Shown here in pieces: positions 7,873 to 17,019 of a DNA stretch of 64,000 bases. Position 1 is the stretch's first letter. Every line of letters begins with the position of its first letter. The notes beneath the pieces are model-generated. The model did no database searches, was not told the origin of the DNA, and was given only the letters and a program-made list of their open reading frames with translations. The translations under genes and the position numbers were made by a program. This stretch comes from Burkholderiales bacterium (lineage in GTDB: Bacteria; Pseudomonadota; Gammaproteobacteria; Burkholderiales; WYBJ01): assembly GCA_022841915.1 (NCBI GenBank), contig JALHQN010000013.1:1-64000 (forward strand). The letters are read 5' to 3'.

Positions 7873-8664
7873 ATGCATCGAATCTTGATTCGCTGCTCAC
7901 TGCTCGTGTTTCTCGTCGCCTCGCCGGCACTGGCGCAGGCAACCATCCTCACCTTCGACCAGGAGCGCGATAGCGCGACCGGCACGCTCGTCGGTCCAAC
8001 GACGAGCGGCGGCAGGCTGCGCGCGGACTACGGCGACAACGTGACTGGCGCGGCGATGGCCGTGCCCGGCGGGGTTTTCACCTATGGTGAAGCGGGTGAG
8101 GGCTTTACCCCCGACGTCAGCGTCGACATCTTTTCGGCCACCGCGACGGCATCCGATGCCGGCGTCCGTCTGTGGCAGACCGGCTATGGCGATCTCGTCA
8201 ACGTGCTCTTCGGCGATGGCCCCGGGACGGCTGGTGCGCCGCTGCTCAGCGTCCGGTTCACGGCTGCGCCCGGCTACATGGTCGATCTGTACGGCTTCGA
8301 ACTGGCCGGTTTCGGCAGCGACTACGTCATCGCCGGCGTCTCCGTGTTCGCAGGCTCGGTGAGCCTGTTCTCGCAGAACGGCGTCCTCGTCCAGGGCGAC
8401 GCGTTCGATGCGCAGCGCACGAGTATCGCCTTCGCCACGCCGCTCTCGGCGCCGGAGTTGCTCCTGCAGGTGGATCTTTCGAATCTCTCGCCTGGCATCC
8501 GGGACAACGTCGGGCTGGACTCGATCCGCTTCGGGCAGACACCGCCGCCGCCCGTGCCGGAGCCGACGAGCGCACTGCTCCTGCTCGCCGGGCTCGGGCT
8601 CACCGCGACGGCATGCCATTGGCGTCGTCGCGCACGCCGCAGCGCGTGGTGCGAACAGGCGTGA
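7873..8664 (+). CDS. PEP-CTERM sorted exported protein
   Basis: The 263-residue protein has a signal peptide (MHRILIRCSLLVFLVASPAL, cleaved after AQA). The beta-rich Gly/Asp/Ser body is followed by the C-terminal tripartite signal PVPEPTSALLLLAGLGL and a basic tail (HWRRRARR). PEP-CTERM signals direct proteins to exosortase (EpsH/XrtA family) for cleavage at the outer face of the inner membrane, often in exopolysaccharide producers. I chose ATG 7873 because GGAGG lies 5 bases upstream and the signal peptide begins there. No exosortase gene is in the window, so one is expected elsewhere. The body resembles no enzyme I know. Confidence 0.85.
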   Translation: MHRILIRCSLLVFLVASPALAQATILTFDQERDSATGTLVGPTTSGGRLRADYGDNVTGAAMAVPGGVFTYGEAGEGFTPDVSVDIFSATATASDAGVRLWQTGYGDLVNVLFGDGPGTAGAPLLSVRFTAAPGYMVDLYGFELAGFGSDYVIAGVSVFAGSVSLFSQNGVLVQGDAFDAQRTSIAFATPLSAPELLLQVDLSNLSPGIRDNVGLDSIRFGQTPPPPVPEPTSALLLLAGLGLTATACHWRRRARRSAWCEQA

Positions 8665-8877
8665 CGAGGCCGCCGCCCGCGCGCTCCTGCAATCGTTCGC
8701 CTCATCGTCCCGGGGCGGCGTATCGGCATGGATTCACGACGGTGACTCGGTGCCACCGATGATCTCGGGCACGCATGACCGTTTGCCCCCGAGCGGCGGC
8801 GCAAGCGTTCGCTACGTTAGGCCCGGTCGCCGGTGGATGCCGCCCGGTGCCTTCGGCGAGTCGCCGCTTTGACCCCC

Positions 8878-9423
8878 ATGTACCGATTGGAGACACCCGC
8901 CGACTACGTCTTCTTCGTCGTCTTGTCTGTCCTCGTCGGTGCGATGGGCGTATTGATGCTGATCTTTCCGACCGAACCGCTTCCTGAGGATCCCGACGCG
9001 TACCGCAAAGTGCACGGCGTGCTTCGCGAGTTCAAGGACGAGCGTCCTCGCCGCAGTACGGCGGTCACGTTTACTGTGGAGAACGACCCACAGGTGTTCG
9101 TCTCGTATTCGGTACCGACGCCCGAATCGGCGAGGCACTGGCAGGCGGGCAGGACGTTCGTCGAATTCTTCGTTACACGCAGGGACGATGCGCGAGGCGG
9201 CGTTTCACGCCTCCCGGCCTACGGCCTCAAGGTCGAGGGGCAGGAACTCCGGTCCTTGCGCGACGACATCGCCTTCCACAATGCCGGCGCCGTCGGCTGG
9301 CCGGCACTGATGCCCATCGGCCTGGGCGTTGTCGGCTTGATCGTCCTAGCCCTTCGATGGCGCCAGAGAAGTGCCGCCCAAGCTTTGGCGGCGGGCGCTT
9401 CGTCGTCACGCCGTTCGCGATGA
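8878..9423 (+). CDS. two-helix membrane protein, DUF3592-like
   Basis: The 181-residue protein has a transmembrane helix near the N-terminus (YVFFVVLSVLVGAMGVLMLI) and another near the C-terminus (ALMPIGLGVVGLIVLALRW). A roughly 100-residue extracytoplasmic beta-rich domain lies between them. This layout resembles DUF3592 proteins, whose role is unknown. The start at MYRLETPADY was chosen because upstream residues look non-coding. It is followed by a basic Ser/Arg tail. No operon partner is evident. Confidence 0.65.
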   Translation: MYRLETPADYVFFVVLSVLVGAMGVLMLIFPTEPLPEDPDAYRKVHGVLREFKDERPRRSTAVTFTVENDPQVFVSYSVPTPESARHWQAGRTFVEFFVTRRDDARGGVSRLPAYGLKVEGQELRSLRDDIAFHNAGAVGWPALMPIGLGVVGLIVLALRWRQRSAAQALAAGASSSRRSR

Positions 9424-9643
9424 CTGGCATGGGTGCCGGCCGAGCACGCCATTCGCCGGCCGAAGCCAATTCGCAGGTCGGCAGAGGTACACTGCACTCC
9501 GCTATCCCCCTGCAGGAGAATGTCTTGATTCCTTCCCGCCTCTTGTCGCCTTCGGTGAGCCGCGCCTCGGCGCTGAGCGTATGGGTGCCGCCGTGGCGTG
9601 GCGAACCGTGCTGCTGCGCCCGTCGATGGAAGTGGCCCGTTTC

Positions 9644-10075
9644 ATGAACCGGACGGTCAAGGCGACAGAGTCGGAGTTCTGGGGGGCATTCAGCAGCTTC
9701 TGCCCGCCGGGCGGCTACTTCGACGGTCCAGGCAGCGCGCAACGCGATGTCGACCGCAGGTTGGGTGAAGCGATCGAGGCGCTGCTCGTTGCCCAACTCG
9801 GGCCAGCCGAGACAAGCGGGACATGGCGGCACGAATTGGGCGCCTATCGTGCCGGAATCCACTCGCTGAGGTTTTCTGCGGCGGGCTTCGATCCGGGATT
9901 GGTGCCCTCGCTGCAGGGGCTGCTGGTCGGAGAGCACGAGGTCTATTGCATCGTCTGCCAAGTGTTCGAGTCGCTGAGTGCGCCGAGCGAGGCGCGCATC
10001 GGATCGGTGGCGATGCGGTCGAATCGTTTGTTGGTGTCCTACCCCCTCGTGGAACATTCCAAGGGTCGGCTCTGA
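9644..10075 (+). CDS. hypothetical protein
   Basis: From ATG 9644 (MNRTVKATESEFWGAFSSFC) this encodes 143 residues; ATG 9626 is an equally possible start. The composition is normal for a small soluble protein: a predicted helix (RDVDRRLGEAIEALLVAQ), then hydrophobic strands (LLVGEHEVYCIVCQVFESL). No domain was recognised and no strong ribosome-binding site is seen. The frame extends much further upstream but reads as Arg-rich noise there. Confidence 0.5.
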   Translation: MNRTVKATESEFWGAFSSFCPPGGYFDGPGSAQRDVDRRLGEAIEALLVAQLGPAETSGTWRHELGAYRAGIHSLRFSAAGFDPGLVPSLQGLLVGEHEVYCIVCQVFESLSAPSEARIGSVAMRSNRLLVSYPLVEHSKGRL

Positions 10076-10255
10076 CGAGCGCTCGTCCTGAGCGCGACTA
10101 GATGGTTCGTCTCTCGCCGGAGATCGATGCGCCGGTCTGCATCGCGGCATTGCTCATGCCGGGCACGCCCTGCCGATAGACTGGACATCGATCGCTGAAC
10201 CTTGTCACCGAGCAGCCATCCATCGAGTCCGCGCGCTGCCTCCAGGCTATCGGCG

Positions 10256-10813
10256 TCAGTCGCTGGCCGGGCCTACGATAGCATCGCACTCGGACGAGGC
10301 AGGGATGCTCGGAGTGCTCGATGCCGCCAGCGTGCGCTTGTAGGTCTCCTGAACGACCCAGGCATCGAAGCTCGCGCGATGCCGCCGTTGCGCGACACCG
10401 GCAAGCACCTGGGCCTTGGTGCCTTGCCAGCGCGCCATCTGCTGCTCGGACAGGATCAGCTCCAGCGGACTGACGCTGAACTGCATGCGCACACGCGCTT
10501 CGTGGAACAAGGTCGTGAGCCAGGGCTTGTCGACCACCCAGCCGTCGCTATACAGCGTGCGGCCCTGGAGCAGCGTATTGAGATGAGCGGCGACTTCCTG
10601 CATGGGTTTGCCGTAAGTCTCCAGAAGGTCGCGCGCGATGCGGTGGACCTTCTCTGCTTCGGTGTCCCAGTGGATCCAGCCGGGCGCGGGCAGGATCAGC
10701 GAGCAATACTTCGTGTCGTCGTCCAGTGCGACCCCGATTTCGATGGGGTAACTCGTGCCGCCGAAGCCGGATGCCTCGACATCGACGATGATAGGAATGT
10801 CCGGCCTGCGCAT
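10256..10813 (-). CDS. DEDDh-type 3'-5' exonuclease family protein
   Basis: The 185-residue protein has the RNase H-like exonuclease motifs in order. ExoI is DVEASG (residues 11-16), ExoII is the Asp in YSDGWVVDKPWL, and ExoIII is HRASFD near residue 145, giving a full D-E-D-H-D set. Such proteins trim DNA or RNA 3' ends with two metal ions. This one is short and stands alone without a polymerase domain. It is divergent from the acetyltransferase gene next to it, with about 50 bases between the starts. Target unknown. Confidence 0.8.
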   Translation of the reverse strand: MRRPDIPIIVDVEASGFGGTSYPIEIGVALDDDTKYCSLILPAPGWIHWDTEAEKVHRIARDLLETYGKPMQEVAAHLNTLLQGRTLYSDGWVVDKPWLTTLFHEARVRMQFSVSPLELILSEQQMARWQGTKAQVLAGVAQRRHRASFDAWVVQETYKRTLAASSTPSIPASSECDAIVGPASD

Positions 10814-10860
10814 GCGCTTGATCCTGACGATGTGGCGACCATCGCAGTATCATGTGTGCC

Positions 10861-11391
10861 ATGCGGATAGTGCAAGCCGGGCAGCACGAATATGTCCAAA
10901 TCATGACCGTCGAGCGCGAGGCTTTCGGCCGTGACGACGAGCCGCGCCTGGTGGCGGCGCTGCTGGCCGATCCGACGGCTCAGCCCAGCCTGTCCTTGCT
11001 CGCCTACGAGGGAAAGCGCGCGGTCGGCCACGTCTTGTTCACCCGGGCCACCCTTCGTGGCGCAACCCGGGAGTGCTCGGCGGTCATTCTCGCCCCGTTG
11101 GCCGTGATTCCGGATTTCCAGCGCCAGGGCGTCGGGCGTGCGCTCATCGAGCATGGCACCGAGTGTTTGGCTGGGGTGGGCGTGCAACTCGTTTTTGTGC
11201 TCGGGGATCCCGGGTACTATAGCCGCTGCGGTTTTCAGGCCGCGGTGCCCCACGGGCTGCTGCCGCCGTATCCGGTCGTCCCCGAGGCGGCCTGGAGGGT
11301 GCGTGCGTTGACGTCAGGCATGCTCGGCGCCACTCGGGGCAAGGTGGCATGCGCAGCGGCGCTCGATCACGCGGAGTACTGGCGGGAGTAG
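10861..11391 (+). CDS. GNAT-family N-acetyltransferase
   Basis: The 176-residue protein has the acetyl-CoA site of GNAT enzymes: ILAPLAVIPDFQRQGVGRALIEHG, where QRQGVG is the Q/RxxGxG/A pyrophosphate loop. FVLGDPGYYSRCGF follows, which is typical of the YhbS subgroup. The substrate is unknown. ATG 10861 was chosen over ATG 10852 because family members start close to the first strand. The gene is transcribed away from the exonuclease gene. Confidence 0.88.
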   Translation: MRIVQAGQHEYVQIMTVEREAFGRDDEPRLVAALLADPTAQPSLSLLAYEGKRAVGHVLFTRATLRGATRECSAVILAPLAVIPDFQRQGVGRALIEHGTECLAGVGVQLVFVLGDPGYYSRCGFQAAVPHGLLPPYPVVPEAAWRVRALTSGMLGATRGKVACAAALDHAEYWRE

Positions 11392-11525
11392 GGCACGCGA
11401 GTCCCGATGTGGTGGAGTGATTGCACCGTGCCATTAAGATCAAGGGTCGTGCGTCGCCGCCGCGAGGCGCCAGAGCGCAGCAGCATCGCGGGCTCGACTC
11501 AGACTAGCGCGATAGTGGAGTTGCC

Positions 11526-12494
11526 ATGCTTCCGAAGCTCGAGGACATCGAATCGGCCAGTCGCATCGTCTATGCGGCCATGCCGCCGACACCGCAGTAT
11601 CGCTGGCCGCTCTTGTGCGAGCGGCTGGGTGTCGATATCTGGCTCAAGCACGAGAACCACACGCCCGTGGGGGCTTTCAAGGTGCGGGGCGGGCTGGTGT
11701 ATTTCGCAGAGCTTGCGCAGCGCGCTGGCGTCACGCAGGTGGTGACGGCGACGCGCGGCAACCATGGCCAATCGGTGGCGCTGAGCGCCCGTCGTTGCGG
11801 TCTCGCCGCGACCATCTTCGTGCCCTTCGGCAACAGCGTGGAGAAGAACGCCGCGATGCGGGCGCTCGGCGGCGAGGTGGTCGAGTTCGGACACGACTTT
11901 CAAGCGGCCAGGGAAGAGGCGGCTCGCGTCGCCGAAGCATCGGGAGCGCATATGATCCCGGCGTTCCATCCCCGGCTCATCGCGGGTGTGGCGACCTACG
12001 CGCTGGAGTTGTTTCGCGGCGTGGAGGATCTGGACAGTGTCTATGTTCCGATCGGTCTGGGCTCGGGCGTTTGCGCCGTCAGCGCCGTTCGCAACGTCCT
12101 CAGCCCCAAGACCAAAGTCGTCGGCGTCGTATCCGCCCATGCACCGGCCTACGCGCTTTCCTTTCTGCAGCGCCGCGCCATCGATGCCGAGGTGTCGACG
12201 CAGCTTGCCGACGGGATGGCGTGCCGCACGCCCCAGCCCGAGGCGCTCGAGATCATCTGGCGCAACGTGGATCGTATCGTCGAAGTGACCGACGCCGAGA
12301 TCGCTTCGGCGATACGCGATGTCTTCGAGTGCACCCACAACGTCGCCGAGGGTGCGGGTGCCGCGGCAGTCGCCGCCATTGCCCGGGAATCGGGCCGGCT
12401 CGCGGGCAAGCGGGTCGCCGCCGTGCTTTCGGGCGGCAATGTGGATCGTACGGTGTTCGCATCGGTGCTCGCAGGCGCGGAGGCCCGGTCATGA
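11526..12494 (+). CDS. threonine/serine dehydratase-like PLP enzyme
   Basis: The 322-residue protein is a fold-type II pyridoxal-phosphate enzyme. The Schiff-base lysine is K52 in GAFKVRGG, the substrate loop is TATRGNHGQS, the phosphate-cup sequence is GLGSGVCAV, and SGGNVD near residue 302 binds the cofactor ring. It has no C-terminal ACT domain, so it resembles the short catabolic threonine dehydratases rather than the regulated biosynthetic IlvA. Serine racemase or another beta-eliminating activity is possible. Confidence 0.85.
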   Translation: MLPKLEDIESASRIVYAAMPPTPQYRWPLLCERLGVDIWLKHENHTPVGAFKVRGGLVYFAELAQRAGVTQVVTATRGNHGQSVALSARRCGLAATIFVPFGNSVEKNAAMRALGGEVVEFGHDFQAAREEAARVAEASGAHMIPAFHPRLIAGVATYALELFRGVEDLDSVYVPIGLGSGVCAVSAVRNVLSPKTKVVGVVSAHAPAYALSFLQRRAIDAEVSTQLADGMACRTPQPEALEIIWRNVDRIVEVTDAEIASAIRDVFECTHNVAEGAGAAAVAAIARESGRLAGKRVAAVLSGGNVDRTVFASVLAGAEARS

Positions 12495-12558
12495 GCCTCG
12501 ATCCTCTGGCGCTCGGTACGTCCCGTGGGTTGGCGCAGATCGTCGATCCAGGTGCGCA

Positions 12559-12852
12559 ATGAATGTGCTGAGCAGAGTGCTCGTGTCGCTTCTTGGCGGG
12601 GGTCTCGTCGCTGTGGGGCTGGTAGTGCTTTTCGGCGACGGCGTGTCGCTGCCCACGCAGTACCCGCCGACGCGGTATTACTTCGCGGGGGCCTCCCTCT
12701 ACCTGCTGGGCGCCGCGCCGTTGACGCTCGGCAGTCTGGCCCTGATGCTCGAGTTCGGCATCCTCACCCGCGCCGATCGCGCAACGTATGGGTGCATCGG
12801 CATGGGCATCGCCATGCTTTGGCTCGCCTTCCTGCTCGCTTCCAAGCATTGA
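12559..12852 (+). CDS. small three-helix membrane protein
   Basis: The 97-residue protein has three predicted transmembrane helices: VLVSLLGGGLVAVGLVVLF, YYFAGASLYLLGAAPLTLGS and YGCIGMGIAMLWLAFLLAS. A short polar loop contains PTQYPPTRYYF. No family was recognised. It follows the dehydratase gene by 64 bases on the same strand and may share its transcript. Confidence 0.65.
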   Translation: MNVLSRVLVSLLGGGLVAVGLVVLFGDGVSLPTQYPPTRYYFAGASLYLLGAAPLTLGSLALMLEFGILTRADRATYGCIGMGIAMLWLAFLLASKH

Positions 12853-12988
12853 GGGCACCGAGCATTTCCAGCCGTGCGCGCGATTGTCATTGTTTGACGA
12901 AACTCAAATCGGGTGCGCGATCGGGCGCACTACAATCGCACCGTCATGCTGGGGCGCCGGTGTCGCGTCCCGTACCGGGAGATCCGAA

Positions 12989-13417
12989 ATGCTGAGGTTC
13001 GACGTTCCGCTGGTCTGGTCCAACGTGATCCGTTGGGAAGCGTTCATCAACCATGTCGTCTGCTGGATCGCGCTGCTGCTCTGGCCCTGGGCGCTCGCGC
13101 TGCTCGTGATTCAGGGGTTCGTGCGCGGTTTCATCGGCCATCATCGTTGTCCGCTGCATCTGGTTTGGAAGCGTCTCTTCGAAGCTTCCGGCCGGGCAGG
13201 CAAGAAAGAGAACGCCGGCGCTAAGATGTTCGCCAACAAGATCCTGTTCATCGCCAGCAGCGTGGCCTTGGTTCTGTTCGCGCTCGGCAGCCCGCTGTGG
13301 CAGATCCCGTGCATTGCGCTCATCGTCTTCTCCTTCCTCGAATGGGCGTTTTCCTTTTGCGCCGCGTGCTGGGTGTACGGCGCGTGGTATCAGCGGTTTC
13401 CGCCCAAAGGCGCCTGA
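12989..13417 (+). CDS. DUF4395 family membrane protein
   Basis: The 142-residue protein matches the DUF4395 pattern. Two N-terminal hydrophobic helices (VVCWIALLLWPWALALLVIQ) are followed by the loop GAKMFANKILFIAS, two more helices, and the C-terminal signature FCAACWVYG with paired cysteines. The family is widespread, often near thioredoxin or rhodanese genes, and its biochemical role is not known to me. GGGAGA lies a few bases before the ATG. No redox partner is adjacent here. Confidence 0.75.
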   Translation: MLRFDVPLVWSNVIRWEAFINHVVCWIALLLWPWALALLVIQGFVRGFIGHHRCPLHLVWKRLFEASGRAGKKENAGAKMFANKILFIASSVALVLFALGSPLWQIPCIALIVFSFLEWAFSFCAACWVYGAWYQRFPPKGA

Positions 13418-13512
13418 TCGCGGCATCCAACCCCTTGCGGGGGGCGAGCAAGCGCAGGATCATGCGCGTAGGAGCGGCGCCGCCGCCTCTTGAATAATCG
13501 GAAGGTTTCGAC

Positions 13513-13833
13513 ATGATCCTGGAACAGGCGGTGCTGAACGTGCGACCCGGCCAGTCGGCCGAGTTCGAACAGGCTTTCCTCCAGGCGCAGCGGATCATCG
13601 GCGCCTCGCCCGGCTACCTCGGGCATGAACTGCGTCGCTGCCTGGAAAACCCTGACCAATATCTGCTCCTGGTGCGCTGGCGCACGCTCGAGGATCACAC
13701 CATCGGCTTCCGGCAATCGGCGCCTTACCAGGAATGGCGCCGCCTGCTGCATCGCTTCTACGATCCTTTCCCGGTGGTCGAGCACTACGAGGCGGTGGCC
13801 GGGTGCTGTCCGCCGGCGCTGCGCGATTCGTGA
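13513..13833 (+). CDS. antibiotic biosynthesis monooxygenase (ABM) domain protein
   Basis: The 106-residue protein has the ferredoxin-like ABM fold. The first strand is MILEQAVLNVRPGQ, then comes a helix with AEFEQAFLQAQRIIGASPGYLGHEL, then LLLVRWRTLEDHTIGFRQS, and finally YQEWRRLLHRFYDPFPVVEHY. ABM proteins are small dimers, including quinol monooxygenases and haem-degrading enzymes, and many have unknown substrates. A cofactorless oxygenase or stress role is possible; nothing nearby decides it. Confidence 0.8.
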   Translation: MILEQAVLNVRPGQSAEFEQAFLQAQRIIGASPGYLGHELRRCLENPDQYLLLVRWRTLEDHTIGFRQSAPYQEWRRLLHRFYDPFPVVEHYEAVAGCCPPALRDS

Positions 13834-13903
13834 AGCCTTGCCCTGACGCTTTCCGTCTGGCGCGAGTAAGCTTCGTGCGCCTCATCAATCTCGGGAGCGT
13901 CTC

Positions 13904-14155
13904 GTGCACAAAGCATCCATCGGTTTATCCATCGCCGCCTTCGCAGGCATCGTCGGGTTGGCGTTGACCCGGCCCGCGGAATCCCAGATCCAGGTGGCGC
14001 CTAGCTACCTGCCCATCGGAGCCGCAGCCAGCGGCAGCGGCAGCACGGCCTGGTTTCACCATCCGCCGTCGGGGCGCGTCGTCGCCTGCCAGGCGACACC
14101 GGGCGCAGGCGGCGCGCCTGCCTCCCTGCAGTGCGTCGACGCAAAGCTGCCTTGA
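13904..14155 (+). CDS. small secreted protein, unknown function
   Basis: From GTG 13904 this encodes 83 residues. An N-terminal hydrophobic segment (IGLSIAAFAGIVGLALTRPA) could be a signal peptide or a membrane anchor. The remainder is short, with Gly/Ser-rich sequence and two cysteines (VACQATPG, LQCVDAK) that could form a disulfide in the periplasm. No family recognised; it sits just upstream of prfC. Confidence 0.5.
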   Translation: MHKASIGLSIAAFAGIVGLALTRPAESQIQVAPSYLPIGAAASGSGSTAWFHHPPSGRVVACQATPGAGGAPASLQCVDAKLP

Positions 14156-14271
14156 GCGGTCGGAGGCTTTGTTGCGCTGCATTGCATGGACTGGGGTGAG
14201 CCGCTAGACTCGCCTCTTTTTTCGAGGCGGCTCGGCCCCTGCCGGTCGGGCGCCTCCACCCAGGCATCGCC

Positions 14272-15879
14272 ATGGACGTCTCACAGGAGCGCGCGCGCAG
14301 ACGCACGTTCGCCATCATCTCCCACCCGGACGCCGGCAAGACCACGCTGACCGAGAAGCTGCTGCTGTACGCAGGCGCGATTCACATCGCGGGCAGCGTC
14401 AAGGCGCGCAAGGCATCGCGCTACGCGACCTCCGACTGGATGGAGATCGAAAAACAGCGCGGCATCTCGGTCGCCAGCTCGGTGATGCAGATGGAGTACC
14501 GGGGCTGCGTCATCAATCTGCTCGACACCCCGGGCCACCAGGACTTCTCCGAGGACACCTATCGCGTGCTGACGGCCGTCGATGCCGCCTTGATGGTCAT
14601 CGATGCGGCCAACGGCGTGGAAGCGCAAACCTTGCGCCTGCTGCAGGTGTGTCGCGCGCGCGGCACACCCATCATCACGTTCATCAACAAGATGGACCGC
14701 GAGGTGCGCGAGCCGCTCAATCTGCTCGACGAGATCGAGAACACGCTGGGCATGGCGGCTGCGCCGTTCACCTGGCCGATCGGCATGGGCAAGCAGTTTC
14801 GCGGTGTCTACGACTTGAACGCGAACCGGATGCGCGTGTTCCATCCGGGCGCCGATCGGGTGATCGACGACGAGATCATGGAAGGGCTCGACGATGCCGC
14901 GTACGTCGAGCGATTCGGCGACGACTTCTCTCGTGCGCGGCACGAGATCGATCTGATCCAGGGCGCGTCCGAACCTTTCGACCGCGAGACTTTCCTGGCC
15001 GGCAAGCAGACGCCCGTGCTGTTCGGTTCGGCCATCAACAACTTCGGGGTGCGCGAAACGCTCGATGCGCTGGTCGATCTCGCGCCGCCGCCCGGTGCCC
15101 GGGCTGCCCTGCAGAGAATCGTGGAGCCCGACGAACCGAAGTTCTCCGGGGTCGTGTTCAAGATTCAAGCCAACATGGATCCCGCGCATCGCGACCGAAT
15201 CGCCTTCGTGCGCGTGTGCTCGGGGCACTTCGAGCGCGGCATGCGGCTGAAGGTTTGCCGCAACGGCAAGGAGATCCGGCCCAACAACGTCGTCTCCTTC
15301 TTGTCGCAGCGGCGTGAGCTGGTCGAAGACGCTTTTCCCGGCGACATCATCGGCATTCCCAACCATGGCGTCCTGCAGCTCGGGGACACTTTGACCGAGG
15401 GCGAGGAACTGCAGTTCACCGGCCTGCCTTTCTTCGCGCCCGAGATGTTCCACACCGTCGAGGTCACCGATCCGCTTCGCGGCAAGCAACTGCAAAAGGG
15501 CTTGACGCAGTTGGGCGAGGAAGGCGCCATTCAGGTCTTCCGGCCGTACCTGGGCGGGTCGCTGTTGCTCGGTGCGGTCGGCGCGCTGCAGTTCGAAGTG
15601 GTCGCGCACCGGCTCAAGCACGAGTACGGAGTCGAAGCGCGCATCGCGCCTGCGCGGCAATCGCTCGCGCGCTGGGTGACGGCCGACGATCCGCGCGAGC
15701 TGAAGCGGTTCATCGATGCCAACGCGCATCGCATCGCTTACGACGCGGTCGATGCGCCGACGTTTCTCGCCGCCTACGATGCCGAGTTGCGCGTGGTCGA
15801 GGCGCAGTGGAAGTCCATCCATTTCCATGCGCTGCGCGAGCATGCCGGGTTGGTGTTCCAAAAACGCATGGAAGCCTGA
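14272..15879 (+). CDS. prfC: peptide chain release factor 3
   Basis: This 535-residue translational GTPase recycles RF1 and RF2 from the ribosome after termination. The GTP-binding motifs are clear: G1 SHPDAGKTT (K23), the switch region RGISVASSVM, G3 DTPGHQDF, and G4 NKMD. Domains II and III follow (VFKIQANMDPAHRDRIAF, GGSLLLGAVGALQFEVVAHR). The length matches the family. The reading frame is intact and highly biased in codon use. Confidence 0.97.
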   Translation: MDVSQERARRRTFAIISHPDAGKTTLTEKLLLYAGAIHIAGSVKARKASRYATSDWMEIEKQRGISVASSVMQMEYRGCVINLLDTPGHQDFSEDTYRVLTAVDAALMVIDAANGVEAQTLRLLQVCRARGTPIITFINKMDREVREPLNLLDEIENTLGMAAAPFTWPIGMGKQFRGVYDLNANRMRVFHPGADRVIDDEIMEGLDDAAYVERFGDDFSRARHEIDLIQGASEPFDRETFLAGKQTPVLFGSAINNFGVRETLDALVDLAPPPGARAALQRIVEPDEPKFSGVVFKIQANMDPAHRDRIAFVRVCSGHFERGMRLKVCRNGKEIRPNNVVSFLSQRRELVEDAFPGDIIGIPNHGVLQLGDTLTEGEELQFTGLPFFAPEMFHTVEVTDPLRGKQLQKGLTQLGEEGAIQVFRPYLGGSLLLGAVGALQFEVVAHRLKHEYGVEARIAPARQSLARWVTADDPRELKRFIDANAHRIAYDAVDAPTFLAAYDAELRVVEAQWKSIHFHALREHAGLVFQKRMEA

Positions 15880-15994
15880 GCGCTGGGTGACGCCTTCGGG
15901 CTTCGCTTGCCGCGTTGCCTCGGTCATGTCGCGTTGAATCGGTGAGGCGAGTCGGCGCTCGGCGACTTCGCGGCACGAGGCGCGACTCGGGAAG

Positions 15995-16738
15995 TCAGCT
16001 CAAGGGCGCGATCGGCAAGTCGACCGAGGCCCAGCGCGGCACATAGTGGCGTGCTTCCCGCAGTTCCCGTTCAGCGCAGCGATACTCGGGGCAGTGGCGG
16101 CCGACGAGCGACCAGAAGCGCGCGGAATGATCCAGATGCACCGTGTGACACAACTCGTGCACCAATACGTAGCGTGTCAGGTGATACGGCAGGAACAGCA
16201 GCGCTGCGTTGAGCGAGATCGATCCATACGCCGAGCAGCTGCCCCAGCGCGAGCGCTGGCGCCGGATGGCGACGCGGCTGTATCGCAACCCCGTGTTGCG
16301 GCTCATGGTGTCGAGCAGCGGCGGCAGATAGTTCTCGGCCTGCACCACCAGGAAACGACCGAGCAGGCTGCGCACCAAGGCTTCGTTTTCGACGGGGCCT
16401 TGAATCTCGATCTGGCCGGGTCGATGAAAATTGATGGCCAAGCGCTTGGCACTGGTCCATTGCGAGCGGACTTCCCACTCCATGTCGATCGCGCGAAACG
16501 ACATGCGCTCCGGGATCGACCACTGCGGCAGCGAGAGCAGCTCTTCGCGCTGCGGACGCACGCGTTCGAGCGCGCGCGATATCCATGCGGACTTGCGTTG
16601 CAGGACATCGGGCAGGTGCTTGCAGTTGAAGCCGCGAGGCACCACGATTTCGAGCCCTTTGTGCGGGCTCACGTACAGCCGGATGAATCGTGCGCGTTGG
16701 CTCACGCGCAAGGTGTAATCGAATGCGAGTTCGGTCAT
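15995..16738 (-). CDS. YgjP/SprT-like zinc metallopeptidase
   Basis: The 247-residue protein has the M48-like motif VLVHELCHTVHLDHSARFW, in which HELCH supplies two zinc ligands and the catalytic Glu, followed by LVGRHCPEYRCAE as in the YgjP (DUF45) family. The N-terminal domain carries SQRARFIRLYVSPHKGLEIV and KSAWISRALE, also typical. YgjP-like proteins are poorly characterised and are sometimes linked to restriction or repair genes. ATG 16738 (MTELAFDYTL) was chosen because upstream residues do not fit the family. The gene is convergent with prfC. Confidence 0.88.
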   Translation of the reverse strand: MTELAFDYTLRVSQRARFIRLYVSPHKGLEIVVPRGFNCKHLPDVLQRKSAWISRALERVRPQREELLSLPQWSIPERMSFRAIDMEWEVRSQWTSAKRLAINFHRPGQIEIQGPVENEALVRSLLGRFLVVQAENYLPPLLDTMSRNTGLRYSRVAIRRQRSRWGSCSAYGSISLNAALLFLPYHLTRYVLVHELCHTVHLDHSARFWSLVGRHCPEYRCAERELREARHYVPRWASVDLPIAPLS

Positions 16739-17019
16739 GCGCTCTACTGTGCTAACGGACTGCTGTCGTGGCGTCGTGCGAGTGCCACGTTCGGCGGGGA
16801 GCAAGTTTAGACTAGTCCAGGTATCGGTGCGCGCTTCATTGCGCCGATTCGCGCATCATCGTTGTGATGTGTCGCAAAAAGAAAACGACCACGGGCCGTT
16901 CACGTCGCAGCACTCGATCGATCGGCCCTTGAATGTCTGCACGCGGTACATCGAATCGATTCGGGTCTCGACTGCGGTCCACCGTGCGTCGCCGACGAAT
17001 CTGCGAGATCGATACGCGC

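Noticed and set aside
9227-10150. 307-codon frame on the minus strand
   Set aside because: It is Arg/His-rich with no start signal and overlaps two plus-strand frames of better composition.
12893-12945. TTGACG with TACAAT as a promoter
   Set aside because: The spacing is about 31 bases, far from the 17 needed.
14281-15927. 548-codon open frame antisense to prfC
   Set aside because: It is the complement of a highly biased GC-rich gene; the sense frame is a full-length release factor with all GTPase motifs.
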